Positions 1-6,432 of a stretch of 35,955 nt of DNA are shown here, one piece after another (the stretch's first letter is position 1; each line of letters begins with the position of its first letter). Location of the stretch: positions 1-35,955 of the forward strand of contig USBB01000027.1 of assembly GCA_900552795.1 (NCBI GenBank), read 5' to 3'. The stretch is from an uncultured Eubacterium sp. (GTDB taxonomy: Bacteria > Bacillota > Clostridia > Lachnospirales > Lachnospiraceae). The notes beneath the pieces are model-generated. The model was not told the DNA's origin and made no database searches. It saw only the letters and a program-made list of their open reading frames with translations. The position numbers and the translations under genes were made by a program.

Positions 1-2
1 AA

Positions 3-35
3 GCAGCGGCATTCTTTGCAAAGGAAATCGATTAG
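3..35 (+). CDS. IS3 orfA, C-terminal end (partial)
   Basis: The frame starting at position 3 reads AAAFFAKEID then TAG (33-35). The AAAFFAKE ending is the usual C-terminus of IS3-family OrfA, the small DNA-binding protein. Its stop codon overlaps the GTG of orfB (TAGTG), and orfB lies in the -1 frame, the arrangement in which IS3 elements make an OrfAB fusion by programmed -1 frameshifting. Only ten residues are visible; the slippery site, if present, lies at or beyond the window edge. Confidence 0.7.
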   Translation, partial: AAAFFAKEID

Positions 36-889
36 TGGTATATCGATTCATTGACAAAAATAAGGAGCAATTTGGCTTAAGATGGTTGTGCAGACATTTT
101 AAGATTAGCCTTAATTGTTACTACAATTATCTGAAAGATACGAAAAGAGATTATTACGAGCAAAGATTTATGGTTTATGAAAGGATAAAGTATATCTATT
201 ACAACAATAATAGAACCATTGGATATCGGCCTATGAAAATCTTTCTACAAAGATATGGCATATATCTTAGTACAACAACTATCCATAAATATATGAATAA
301 GGATCTTAATCTGTCTGCTATTGTTATGAGAAAAAAGCCAGGTTACAAAAGCTGTAAAAAACATAAAATCTTTGATAATCTCTTAAAGCAAAAGTTCAAC
401 GTTGATGAAAAAAATAAGATCTGGTGCACTGATTTTACATATATGCGCCAGCCTAATGGTAAGTTTCGATATAACTGTACCATTATGGATTTATTTGACA
501 GATCTGCTATAGCATCCGTCAATAGTGATTACATAAATACAGAACTTGCAATAGAAACACTTACGGAAGCCCTAAAAAAAGAAAAACCCAACAATGGAAT
601 ACTTCTGCACAGCGATCAGGGAGTACAATATACATCTTGGGAGTTTGTCAATTTTTGCAAGGATAACGGCGTAATTCAAAGTATGAGCAAGGCTGGCTGT
701 CCTTATGATAATGCGCCAATGGAAAGATTTTATAATACTTTCAAAAATTGTTTTTACTATAGATATACTTTTGAAAGTGTTGAGCAGTTAGATGAAATGA
801 CAAAGCAATACATTAACTGGTACAACTATGTGAGACCTCATTCAACGAATAACTATATGACACCAATGGAGTTTCGATATAGAGCATGA
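35..889 (+). CDS. IS3-family transposase OrfB (DDE integrase core)
   Basis: This 284-residue protein is the catalytic half of an IS3/IS150-type transposase, which cuts and joins the IS ends. An N-terminal helical HTH_21-like part (GYRPMKIFLQRYG region) is followed by an rve/RNase H-fold core. The DDE triad is visible as the Asp in WCTDFTYM, the Asp in LLHSDQGVQYTS and the Glu in NAPMERFYNTFK, and the protein ends with the usual WYNYVRPH...MTPMEF motif. The frame is open upstream of the GTG used here, as expected for translation as an OrfAB fusion. It appears intact at this end. Confidence 0.93.
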   Translation: MVYRFIDKNKEQFGLRWLCRHFKISLNCYYNYLKDTKRDYYEQRFMVYERIKYIYYNNNRTIGYRPMKIFLQRYGIYLSTTTIHKYMNKDLNLSAIVMRKKPGYKSCKKHKIFDNLLKQKFNVDEKNKIWCTDFTYMRQPNGKFRYNCTIMDLFDRSAIASVNSDYINTELAIETLTEALKKEKPNNGILLHSDQGVQYTSWEFVNFCKDNGVIQSMSKAGCPYDNAPMERFYNTFKNCFYYRYTFESVEQLDEMTKQYINWYNYVRPHSTNNYMTPMEFRYRA

Positions 890-900
890 TTTCCGAACAA

Positions 901-928
901 AGTGTTACCAAAAAACTTGACCAGTACA
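901..928 (+). repeat. IS3 right terminal inverted repeat
   Basis: Read on the minus strand from 928 the sequence begins TGTACTGGTCAAGTTTTTTG and continues GTAACAC, the typical IS150-group terminal repeat starting with TG. It lies directly after orfB and directly before in-frame IS66 coding sequence, so it marks the insertion boundary. Confidence 0.8.
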
Positions 929-929
929 G

Positions 930-1376
930 AACCTAAGTTTTAAACAGATCCAAAATCGTCGCCTCAAAGATCAGAAACCGGTGATTGAGGGCTTTTTGTT
1001 GTGGATAAAACAGTTAGATCCAGGAAGTAATGGTAAGCTCAAAAAGGCAAAAACGTATATCCTGAATCGAGAGAATTACCTTATGACCTATCTTGAAGAT
1101 GGGCGCTGTAGCCTTAGCAATAATCTCAGTGAAAACAGTATTCGTCCAGTAACTGTAGGTCGAAAAAACTGGTTGTTTTCAGATAGTTCAGATGGAGCAA
1201 CTGCAAATGCGATGTATCTTACAATTGTTGAGATGGCAAAAGCATACGATTTAAATCTGTATGAATATTTAAAGTTCCTGCTAGAGCATCGTCCTAATGA
1301 GAACCTGACAGATGAAGAGCTGGATCATCTAGCTCCTTGGAGCATAGATGTGCAGGAGCAATGTAGCATTAAATAG
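930..1376 (+). pseudogene. IS66 transposase TnpC, C-terminal fragment
   Basis: The frame is open from the IS3 junction to the stop at 1374-1376. It contains the IS66 core block DGRCSLSNNLSENSIRPVTV followed by GRKNWLFSDSSDGA, and the short C-terminal domain ending in LAPWSIDVQEQC. A full TnpC is about 500 residues, so roughly the last 150 remain. The GTG at 981 is just an internal Val codon, not a real start. It is clearly diverged from the second TnpC fragment at 31599-32178, so the two come from different IS66 elements. Confidence 0.9.
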
Positions 1377-1430
1377 AGTAAAATGTTAGCCTTCCAGAAT
1401 CCTAGCAATGGGATTTTGGAAATATGTTTT

Positions 1431-1457
1431 GGGGACACCCCGAAACTATGCGCTTAC
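1431..1457 (+). repeat. IS66 right terminal inverted repeat
   Basis: On the minus strand, from 1457, the sequence reads GTAAGCGCATAGTTTCGGGG then TGTCCCC. IS66-family termini begin with GTAAGCG, so this fixes the outer edge of the element. The eight bases that follow (1458-1465) would be one copy of its target duplication. Confidence 0.75.
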
Positions 1458-1708
1458 TAAGGATGAGCTTTGTGAGCATTTTTTTATGGTGACGGGTGAG
1501 GATTATAAAATTAATTTTGCTTCTTTTGGTGTGCGTGGTTTTTATGGTGGGAATTTGCATAAATTGCAAGGTGAAATATGAAAAGATTATGATTAGCTGT
1601 ATGGCTGATTATGAATATGTAAAAAAGTTTAAGACAAAAAAGAATGATAATCAAGAGATGCCAAATTAGTTTACAGTGTATGAAGGATAGTTTTAAAGGC
1701 AGGTTTGT
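1458..1708 (+). other. Gene debris between IS66 and the GntR operon
   Basis: No intact gene is seen. One frame runs out of the IS66 terminus and reads KDELCEHFFMVTGEDYKINF and on to a stop at 1579-1581. The overlapping next frame reads KYEKIMISCMADYEYVKKFK to a stop at 1667-1669. Both look like protein-coding sequence rather than random translation and could be the frameshifted 3' end of one gene cut by the IS66 insertion. I do not recognise the family. The 39 bases before 1709 hold the ribosome binding site (AGG near 1702) of the next gene; I see no convincing promoter. Confidence 0.4.
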
Positions 1709-2086
1709 ATGAAAATAATTATTTCAACTATGGTGAATGTGCCAATTTATGAGCAGATTGTAAATCAAATAAGAGATGCAGTAATTAGTGGTGAGTTAAA
1801 GTCAGGAGAGGCAATACCTTCAATTCGAGTGCTTGCTAAGGATTTGGCAGTAAGTGTAATTACTACGAAGCGAGCCTTTGAGGAGTTAGAAAAAGAGGGC
1901 GTTATAGAGTCGGTGCCGGGACGTGGATTTTTTGTATGTGAGCAGAAAAATGATCACTTAAAAGAAAAGCAGATGATAAATATAGAGAATCGTATGATGG
2001 ACTTGCTCAGAGATTGCGAAAATGCCGGAATGACGATAGATGAAGTTATTGAATTGATTCGAGTGTTGGGGGAAAATAATGAATGA
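1709..2086 (+). CDS. GntR-family transcriptional regulator, YtrA subfamily
   Basis: This 125-residue protein has an N-terminal winged helix (PIYEQIVNQIRDAVISGELK, then SIRVLAKDLAVS, TTKRAFEELEKEGVIE and PGRGFFV), the standard GntR DNA-binding domain. The short helical tail of about 45 residues, without a ligand-binding FadR or UTRA domain, is the YtrA type. Such regulators repress the ABC transporter encoded next to them, often in response to cell-envelope stress or peptide antibiotics. The last 8 bases overlap the ATPase gene start, so the two are translationally coupled. Autoregulation is the usual mode; I could not identify the operator with confidence. Confidence 0.9.
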   Translation: MKIIISTMVNVPIYEQIVNQIRDAVISGELKSGEAIPSIRVLAKDLAVSVITTKRAFEELEKEGVIESVPGRGFFVCEQKNDHLKEKQMINIENRMMDLLRDCENAGMTIDEVIELIRVLGENNE

Positions 2087-2726
2087 AAATATAATTAAAT
2101 TTGAAAATGCATCGTTGAAGCTTGGTAACTTCATTGTGGAGCCAATTAATCTTGAAATTCCTAAAGGCTATATAGTGGGAATACAAGGGGATAATGGAGC
2201 TGGTAAGACTACGCTTCTTCGAATGATTGCTGGATTGTATGAAAAGATGCAAGGAAGTATTTTTATAGATGGTTTAGATGTGCTTAAAAACAAAGTCGAA
2301 GTGAAAAGAAAGGTAGGTTTTATTTCACAAGACCGTTCTTTTTTTATGGATGAAGATGCAGGAGAGAATGAACGTATATATTCGCCTTTTTATCATGATT
2401 GGGATAGCAATGAATATGCAAAAATGTTATCTAGAATGAAGCTTTCAAATTCCTGTACATTGGGCAACTACTCAACCGGTGAGTTTGTAAAATTTCAATT
2501 TGCATTTGCGGCAGCAACTAAGCCGGAGGTGTTATTGTTAGATGAGCCAACAGCTAATCTCGATCCTGTATTCAGAGATGATTTTCTAAAGATTTTACAG
2601 GATTTTGTGGCAGATTATGAGATAACAATACTGCTTGCAACGCATTTGGAAGAGGACTTGATAAGGGTGGCGGATTATATAATTGATGTGGCGGATGGAA
2701 AGTACTGCATGAGAGAATGTGACTAA
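2079..2726 (+). CDS. ABC transporter ATP-binding protein (YtrB/BcrA-like)
   Basis: This 215-residue ATPase subunit has Walker A GDNGAGKTT (about residues 38-46), Walker B VLLLDEPTANLD and the switch histidine in LLATHLEEDL. The ABC signature is unusual: the position of LSGGQ reads YSTGEFVKF. Variant signatures do occur in ATPases partnered with GntR/YtrA regulators. It overlaps the regulator gene by 8 bp and is followed by a membrane protein gene, so it probably powers a small exporter or antibiotic-detoxification module. The substrate cannot be read from sequence. Confidence 0.9.
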   Translation: MNENIIKFENASLKLGNFIVEPINLEIPKGYIVGIQGDNGAGKTTLLRMIAGLYEKMQGSIFIDGLDVLKNKVEVKRKVGFISQDRSFFMDEDAGENERIYSPFYHDWDSNEYAKMLSRMKLSNSCTLGNYSTGEFVKFQFAFAAATKPEVLLLDEPTANLDPVFRDDFLKILQDFVADYEITILLATHLEEDLIRVADYIIDVADGKYCMRECD

Positions 2727-2746
2727 CAGTGACGTAAGAGGTGTGA

Positions 2747-2794
2747 ATGAGTAAATTAATATATGCAGTGAAGCAGCAGAAAGAGGGAATATAA
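2747..2794 (+). CDS. Possible 15-residue peptide or permease remnant
   Basis: An ATG at 2747, preceded by AAGAGG, opens a 15-residue frame (MSKLIYAVKQQKEGI) whose TAA overlaps the ATG of the membrane protein at 2794. It may be a coupling leader peptide, or the eroded start of a second permease gene, as its first residues resemble the start of such a protein. There is no independent support beyond the ribosome binding site and the overlap. Confidence 0.2.
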   Translation: MSKLIYAVKQQKEGI

Positions 2795-3303
2795 TGAGTT
2801 TAAAGAATCTGATAGAAGTAGAACATAAAAATTGGAAGAACCGCATGATATATGAAACAGGCGGTGTGTATATTTTGATATATTTAGGGTATATTTTTAT
2901 CGTATTCATATCAATGATGTTTGGGTTTAAGTATGAAAAAGACGACGTGCGCCTGCTGCTTATGTTATTGTTATACATTATGGTTATATATCACAGTGCA
3001 TCATTATATTTGACTACTGTTAAAGAAAATGGCAAGCGAGTAAACATTTTTGAAAAATATATCCATATTCCGGTAGATTTTAGTATGCTTTGTGTGGCAA
3101 AATTGATCTGTATAGTAAAGAACATTGCATTTCCGGTTTTAGGCGGACAACTGGCTGCTTTGATAATCAGGGTAATTGACCCTGATAAGCAGGGAGGCAG
3201 TTTTTTAGATGTGACATTGTTTATGCCGGTCATAGCAGGTGCGTTGTTTTTAATTATAAAAGCTATAGAATTTATGTTGCTTAGCAGGAAAGTAATGAGA
3301 TGA
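2794..3303 (+). CDS. ABC-2-type membrane protein of the GntR-ABC operon
   Basis: This 169-residue integral membrane protein has a short basic N-terminus (VEHKNWKNR), two strongly hydrophobic segments around residues 27-46 and 55-75, one around 100-125 and one near the C-terminus (MPVIAGALFLIIKAIEFMLL). It is the likely permease subunit of the ATPase encoded upstream, based on position and topology; I see no diagnostic family motif. It is shorter than most ABC-2 permeases (about 230-400 residues), so it may act as a dimer or be a reduced version. The ribosome binding site is AGAGGG at about 2782. Confidence 0.7.
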   Translation: MSLKNLIEVEHKNWKNRMIYETGGVYILIYLGYIFIVFISMMFGFKYEKDDVRLLLMLLLYIMVIYHSASLYLTTVKENGKRVNIFEKYIHIPVDFSMLCVAKLICIVKNIAFPVLGGQLAALIIRVIDPDKQGGSFLDVTLFMPVIAGALFLIIKAIEFMLLSRKVMR

Positions 3304-3405
3304 GTGGATATTTTTACATAGATTAAATGAAAGTGTAATATATGCGAAGCTTACTAAATGGATAATTCTGAAAAATATTATAATAACTTAAGCAAGGAAA
3401 GAAAA

Positions 3406-4350
3406 ATGATATTAAGCGTAAGCCGAAGGACGGACATACCAAATTATTATTCAGAGTGGTTTTTTAATAGAATAAAAGAGGGGTTTGTGTATGTCAGAAA
3501 TCCGGTTAATGTGCATCAGATAAGCAAAGTTGATATAACACCTGAGGTGGTTGACTGTATTGTGTTTTGGACGAAGAATCCCGAACCTATGCTTAACAGA
3601 TTAGATGAGCTTTCAGCTTATAATTATTATTTTCAATTTACGTTAACCGGCTATGGAAAAGATATTGAGCGTGGTATTCCGCATAAAAAAGAAAAAATGA
3701 TTCCTGTATTTTGGAAATTGGCTGAGAAAATCGGCAGGGAAAAGGTGATATGGAGATACGACCCTGTTATTTTTACAAAGAAATATACGTATGAATATCA
3801 TTTAAAAGCATTTGAACAGATAGCGGAAGCATTGAAAGGTTATACGGAAAAGTGTGTGATTAGCTTTGTGGATGTATATGCAAAAAATAAGCGCAATATT
3901 GAAATGCTTGATTTGTATAAGACTGATACAAATGAACTTAAAAAATTTGCCGCGAAAATATCAGAAGTTGCAAAGAAAAATAATATGACGATTGGAAGCT
4001 GTGCAGAAAATATCAATTTAGATGAGTATGGTATCAGTCATAATTGCTGTATTGACAAGGAACTTATAGAACGTATAGTCGGCTGTAGGCTTAACGTACA
4101 AAAAGATAGGAATCAGCGCAAGGAATGCGGATGTGTGGACAGTGTGGATATTGGTGCATATGATACATGTAAAAATGACTGTAAATACTGTTATGCAAAT
4201 TTCAGTCCGGAAAGGGTTGCAAAAAACAGCAGTAAATATGACGCTAAATCGCCGATATTGTGCAGCATAATTGGTGAGCAGGATAAGATAACCGAACGCA
4301 GGGTGAAGTCTTTAAAAGAGCAGCAGCTCAGTTTTTGGACCACCATTTAA
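3406..4350 (+). CDS. DUF1848 family protein with C-terminal Cys cluster
   Basis: The protein begins MILSVSRRTDIPNYYSEWFF, the standard start of DUF1848 proteins, and so I use the ATG at 3406, which has AAGGAA six bases upstream, rather than the in-frame ATG at 3358. That gives 314 residues. A central barrel-like part has VFWTKNPEPML and WRYDPVIFT. The end carries CGCVDSVDIGAYDTC then KNDCKYCYANF, a CxC...CxxxCxYCYA cluster that resembles the iron-sulphur site of SPL/radical-SAM-like enzymes. The biochemical role is unknown. It stands alone between the ABC operon and an EAL remnant. Confidence 0.85.
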   Translation: MILSVSRRTDIPNYYSEWFFNRIKEGFVYVRNPVNVHQISKVDITPEVVDCIVFWTKNPEPMLNRLDELSAYNYYFQFTLTGYGKDIERGIPHKKEKMIPVFWKLAEKIGREKVIWRYDPVIFTKKYTYEYHLKAFEQIAEALKGYTEKCVISFVDVYAKNKRNIEMLDLYKTDTNELKKFAAKISEVAKKNNMTIGSCAENINLDEYGISHNCCIDKELIERIVGCRLNVQKDRNQRKECGCVDSVDIGAYDTCKNDCKYCYANFSPERVAKNSSKYDAKSPILCSIIGEQDKITERRVKSLKEQQLSFWTTI

Positions 4351-4430
4351 TTTTTGCCGCTTTCTTTGTATAAATTACATGACAGACGTAAGAATGTTCT
4401 GATATAATATGCAAAAGTATAAACAGGGAA

Positions 4431-4592
4431 AGTATCTGCCATATTGTTTCAATAAGCGTATGTCTGGAGAGCGTAGAGCAGAAAGAAGAATATGAATTTG
4501 TAAAAGAAACAAACCTGGATTCGATACAAGGCTTTTCTTTTGGAAAACCTATGGAAAAAGCAGCGGTGAGTGAATTGCTGAATAAAAATTAG
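4431..4592 (+). pseudogene. EAL-domain (c-di-GMP phosphodiesterase) C-terminal remnant
   Basis: The frame ending at the TAG 4590-4592 reads SICHIVSISVCLESVEQKEE then YEFVKETNLDSIQGFSFGKP and MEKAAVSELL. The order (IV..S..L, a VE(T/Q)KEE block, then D.IQGF.FGKPM and a final ELL) matches the C-terminus of EAL domains, where the usual text is close to AEGVETKEQ...QGFYFSKPMP. The segment between SIS and ESVE is shortened and nothing recognisable lies upstream, so this is a decayed gene end. No start codon or ribosome binding site fits. Confidence 0.55.
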
Positions 4593-4630
4593 TATAAGAT
4601 AAGCGTGAATAACGTTGTATGTGAGATATA

Positions 4631-4668
4631 AAAAGGCCGGTCTGTTTATAGCGGATTGGCCTTTTATA
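4631..4668 (+). terminator. Rho-independent terminator
   Basis: The arms AAAAGGCC (4631-4638) and GGCCTTTT (4658-4665) pair, and the stem extends inward through G-U and Watson-Crick pairs to a short TTTATAG loop. It ends the dead EAL gene or DUF1848 transcript just before the promoter of the restriction-modification operon. The A-rich left arm means it may also work on the minus strand. Confidence 0.75.
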
Positions 4669-4671
4669 TAC

Positions 4672-4700
4672 TTGTAATTGTTCAGATAAATGAATATAAT
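4672..4700 (+). promoter_or_regulatory. Sigma-70-type promoter of the restriction-modification operon
   Basis: TTGTAA at 4672-4677 and TATAAT at 4695-4700 are separated by 17 bp. Transcription should start near 4707, immediately before the first hairpin of the structured leader. This leaves a 5' untranslated region of about 255 nt ahead of the ATG at 4963. Confidence 0.7.
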
Positions 4701-4709
4701 ATAACTTAC

Positions 4710-4814
4710 AGCTATTTGTTTCTGAGCAAAAACAAATAGCTCTTCTGGCAAAAGAGAAATTGCCTATGCGAATTTTTCTTCGCCTCTTCGCAACAAAGTT
4801 GCTCAGAAATGGAG
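4710..4814 (+). promoter_or_regulatory. Structured leader element, copy A
   Basis: Hairpin 1 pairs 4710-4720 (AGCTATTTGTT) with 4731-4741 (AACAAATAGCT) perfectly. Its loop (TCTGAGCAA, 4721-4729) is fully complementary to 4799-4807 (TTGCTCAGA), which lies directly before AATGGAG, a Shine-Dalgarno-like site at 4811-4814. The same 3' arm can instead form a local hairpin GCAAC-AAA-GTTGC (4790-4802). A weaker hairpin (GAAATT with AATTTTTC, about 4755-4779) lies between. So one arm next to the ribosome binding site has two alternative partners, a switch- or pseudoknot-like design. Copies B and C share the layout. The structure was found by eye, not by folding. Confidence 0.6.
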
Positions 4815-4855
4815 ATTAGTGTGAAAAATCATGTCGATACGATGATTTTTCACAC
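4815..4855 (+). repeat. Palindromic repeat, first copy (GTGTGAAAAATCAT stem)
   Basis: GTGTGAAAAATCAT (4819-4832) pairs perfectly with ATGATTTTTCACAC (4842-4855) around a 9-nt loop GTCGATACG. The whole block recurs at 14947-14987 with three substitutions. The preceding GGAGATTA followed by GTG-TGA gives a potential start-stop pair just after the copy A ribosome-binding-like site. It joins copy A to copy B. Confidence 0.75.
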
Positions 4856-4956
4856 AACTATTTGTGCCGCAGGCGTCACAAAGTAGTTTTTATCGCAGAG
4901 GAAAATTTAAAATTTTCCTCGCGCTTTCTCCGACGCAAAGCGTCTGCGGAATGGAG
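4856..4956 (+). promoter_or_regulatory. Structured leader element, copy B
   Basis: This repeats the layout of copy A with different bases. Hairpin 1 is AACTATTTGTG (4856-4866) with CACAAAGTAGTT (4877-4888, one bulge). Its loop CCGCAGGCGT (4867-4876) can pair over ten positions, two of them G-U, with GCGTCTGCGG (4940-4949). The competing local hairpin is GACGC-AAA-GCGTC (4932-4944). The middle hairpin is a perfect 23-nt palindrome (4898-4920). GGAG at 4953-4956 lies just after the 3' arm and serves the ATG at 4963, so pairing could control access to the ribosome binding site. Confidence 0.65.
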
Positions 4957-4962
4957 ATTAGG

Positions 4963-6432
4963 ATGGAATTTTTAACGACTAAAGAGATATCTGAACTATG
5001 GAATATAAGTGCGAGAAGAGTAGCTGTTTTGTGTGAGGAGGGCAGAATTGAGGGAGCGGTCAAGAAAGGTAAGACATGGCTTATACCATCAGAAGCCCAA
5101 AAGCCTGAAGATGCAAGATGCAGAAGAATGAAAGATTACTGTGATAAATATTTGCAGCTTGAAAATAGATTTAATGTGGTTTATCCGGAAAGTTCCAATG
5201 CTACATATACAAGTCTGTTAAATTATTCTGATGATTTGAATAAGCCATTTCAAAGATGGTACAGATATAAAGAGGGTTTTTCGGTTGAGCTGGTACAGCA
5301 GTTAATTAATGAATATTCAAAAAATAAAAAAGGTGTTATACTTGACCCTTTTTCCGGCAGCGGAACTACGTTAGTGGCCGCAAATGATATGGGATATTCG
5401 GGAGTTGGATTTGAGGTGAATCCATTTTCATATTTTCTGGCAAGGTGTAAGATAGAAAATTACGACAAAGAAATTACCCAGCAGTTCAAGGAAAAATATG
5501 AGGGAATTTTGCAGGAAGCAGTTAGTGCAGACAGGCCATATGTGCTGCCAAAGTTATCAATCAGCAGTAAAGTTTTTGATGATGAGGTCGAAAAGTATTT
5601 TATGAATGTGGGCTGCTTGATTGATGAAGCAGATGTCAGTGATGAAAAGATAAAGAATCTTTTAAAGCTTGGGTGGCTTGCGTGTATTGAGCCGCTTTGC
5701 AATTACAGGAAAGCCGGCAACGGTTTGAAAATAAAAAAATATGTCAAGCCAAGAATTGTGACGACAGATGATGCCAAGGTGATGCTTTTGGAGGAGTATC
5801 AGAATATATATATTGATTTATTGAAAAGTAAAACTAAAGCAGATTCGGTTTTATATAATGAGACATGTTTAAATATGTCAAAACGCATAAATGACAACAG
5901 CGTGGAGGGAATTATTTTCTCTCCGCCGTATGCAAATTGTTTTGATTACACAGAAATTTATAAGCTGGAGCTTTGGTTCGGCAAGTTTGTATCAGAATAT
6001 TCAGATTTAAAGAAACTTAGAAATAACTCGCTTCATTCACATCTGAACGGAGATTTAAGCGTTGAAGTTTCCGAAAAGAGTGAGGTTTTGACGGAGCTTT
6101 TGATGGAGCTTAACAAAAAAGAATTGTGGGATAAAAAGATACCTAAAATGCTTAAGCTTTATTATGATGATATGTTTAAGGTGCTGGACGAAAGCTATAA
6201 GGTATTAGATGAAAAGGGATTTTGCTGCATTGTTGTCGGAAATTCAGCTTATGGCGGAGTAGTATTTCCTGCTGACTTAATACTTGCCGATTACGCTGAA
6301 AAAATAGGCTTTAAAGTCGATAAAATCGAGGTGGACAGATATATTATTACAAGTTCACAGCAATATAAGATGACAAAGAAAAGCGGAAAATATTTGAGGG
6401 AGAGTGTTGTATGCCTGATAAAGAACAAATAA
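4963..6432 (+). CDS. DNA methyltransferase (N4/N6 amino type) with N-terminal HTH
   Basis: This 489-residue protein is one of two methyltransferases of a type IIS system. Residues 1-45 form an excisionase/MerR-like DNA-binding unit (TTKEISELWNISARRVAVLC ... GKTWLIP). AdoMet motif I is DPFSGSGTT at residues 128-136, and the catalytic motif IV is SPPY at 320-323, typical of amino-methyltransferases and often of N4-cytosine enzymes. The motif order I then IV is reversed relative to beta-class enzymes, with about 185 residues between. I chose ATG 4963 because GGAG lies six bases upstream; the longer frame back to 4864 only translates the leader hairpins. It overlaps the next gene by 22 bp. Confidence 0.88.
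   Translation: MEFLTTKEISELWNISARRVAVLCEEGRIEGAVKKGKTWLIPSEAQKPEDARCRRMKDYCDKYLQLENRFNVVYPESSNATYTSLLNYSDDLNKPFQRWYRYKEGFSVELVQQLINEYSKNKKGVILDPFSGSGTTLVAANDMGYSGVGFEVNPFSYFLARCKIENYDKEITQQFKEKYEGILQEAVSADRPYVLPKLSISSKVFDDEVEKYFMNVGCLIDEADVSDEKIKNLLKLGWLACIEPLCNYRKAGNGLKIKKYVKPRIVTTDDAKVMLLEEYQNIYIDLLKSKTKADSVLYNETCLNMSKRINDNSVEGIIFSPPYANCFDYTEIYKLELWFGKFVSEYSDLKKLRNNSLHSHLNGDLSVEVSEKSEVLTELLMELNKKELWDKKIPKMLKLYYDDMFKVLDESYKVLDEKGFCCIVVGNSAYGGVVFPADLILADYAEKIGFKVDKIEVDRYIITSSQQYKMTKKSGKYLRESVVCLIKNK

Larger units (their letters stand above)
1..928 (+). mobile_element. IS3-family (IS150-group) insertion sequence, right part
   Basis: The window opens inside an IS3-family element. It shows the last codons of orfA, a complete orfB transposase in the -1 frame relative to orfA, and the right terminal inverted repeat ending in CA at 928. 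The left end lies outside the window. At 929 the sequence changes abruptly into the interior of an IS66 transposase gene read in the same direction, so this IS inserted into an older IS66 copy. The target duplication cannot be checked without the left end. Confidence 0.9.
929..1457 (+). mobile_element. IS66-family element, right-end remnant
   Basis: This stretch keeps the last third of an IS66 TnpC transposase gene and the right terminal repeat of the element. Everything upstream is cut off by the IS3 insertion at 928/929. IS66 elements normally carry tnpA, tnpB and tnpC; only the tnpC 3' end is visible here, so the remnant cannot move by itself. Confidence 0.88.

Noticed and set aside
3358..3405. 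ATG 3358 as start of the DUF1848 gene
   Set aside because: The family begins MILSVSRRTDIP, and AAGGAA is well spaced for ATG 3406.
4449..4751. 100-residue minus-strand frame opposite the EAL remnant and leader
   Set aside because: It runs through the terminator and hairpins, has no ribosome binding site and no recognisable motif.
4864..4962. N-terminal extension of the first methyltransferase (frame open from 4864)
   Set aside because: The extra residues translate the copy B hairpins, no ribosome binding site lies before 4864, and a well-placed GGAG precedes ATG 4963.
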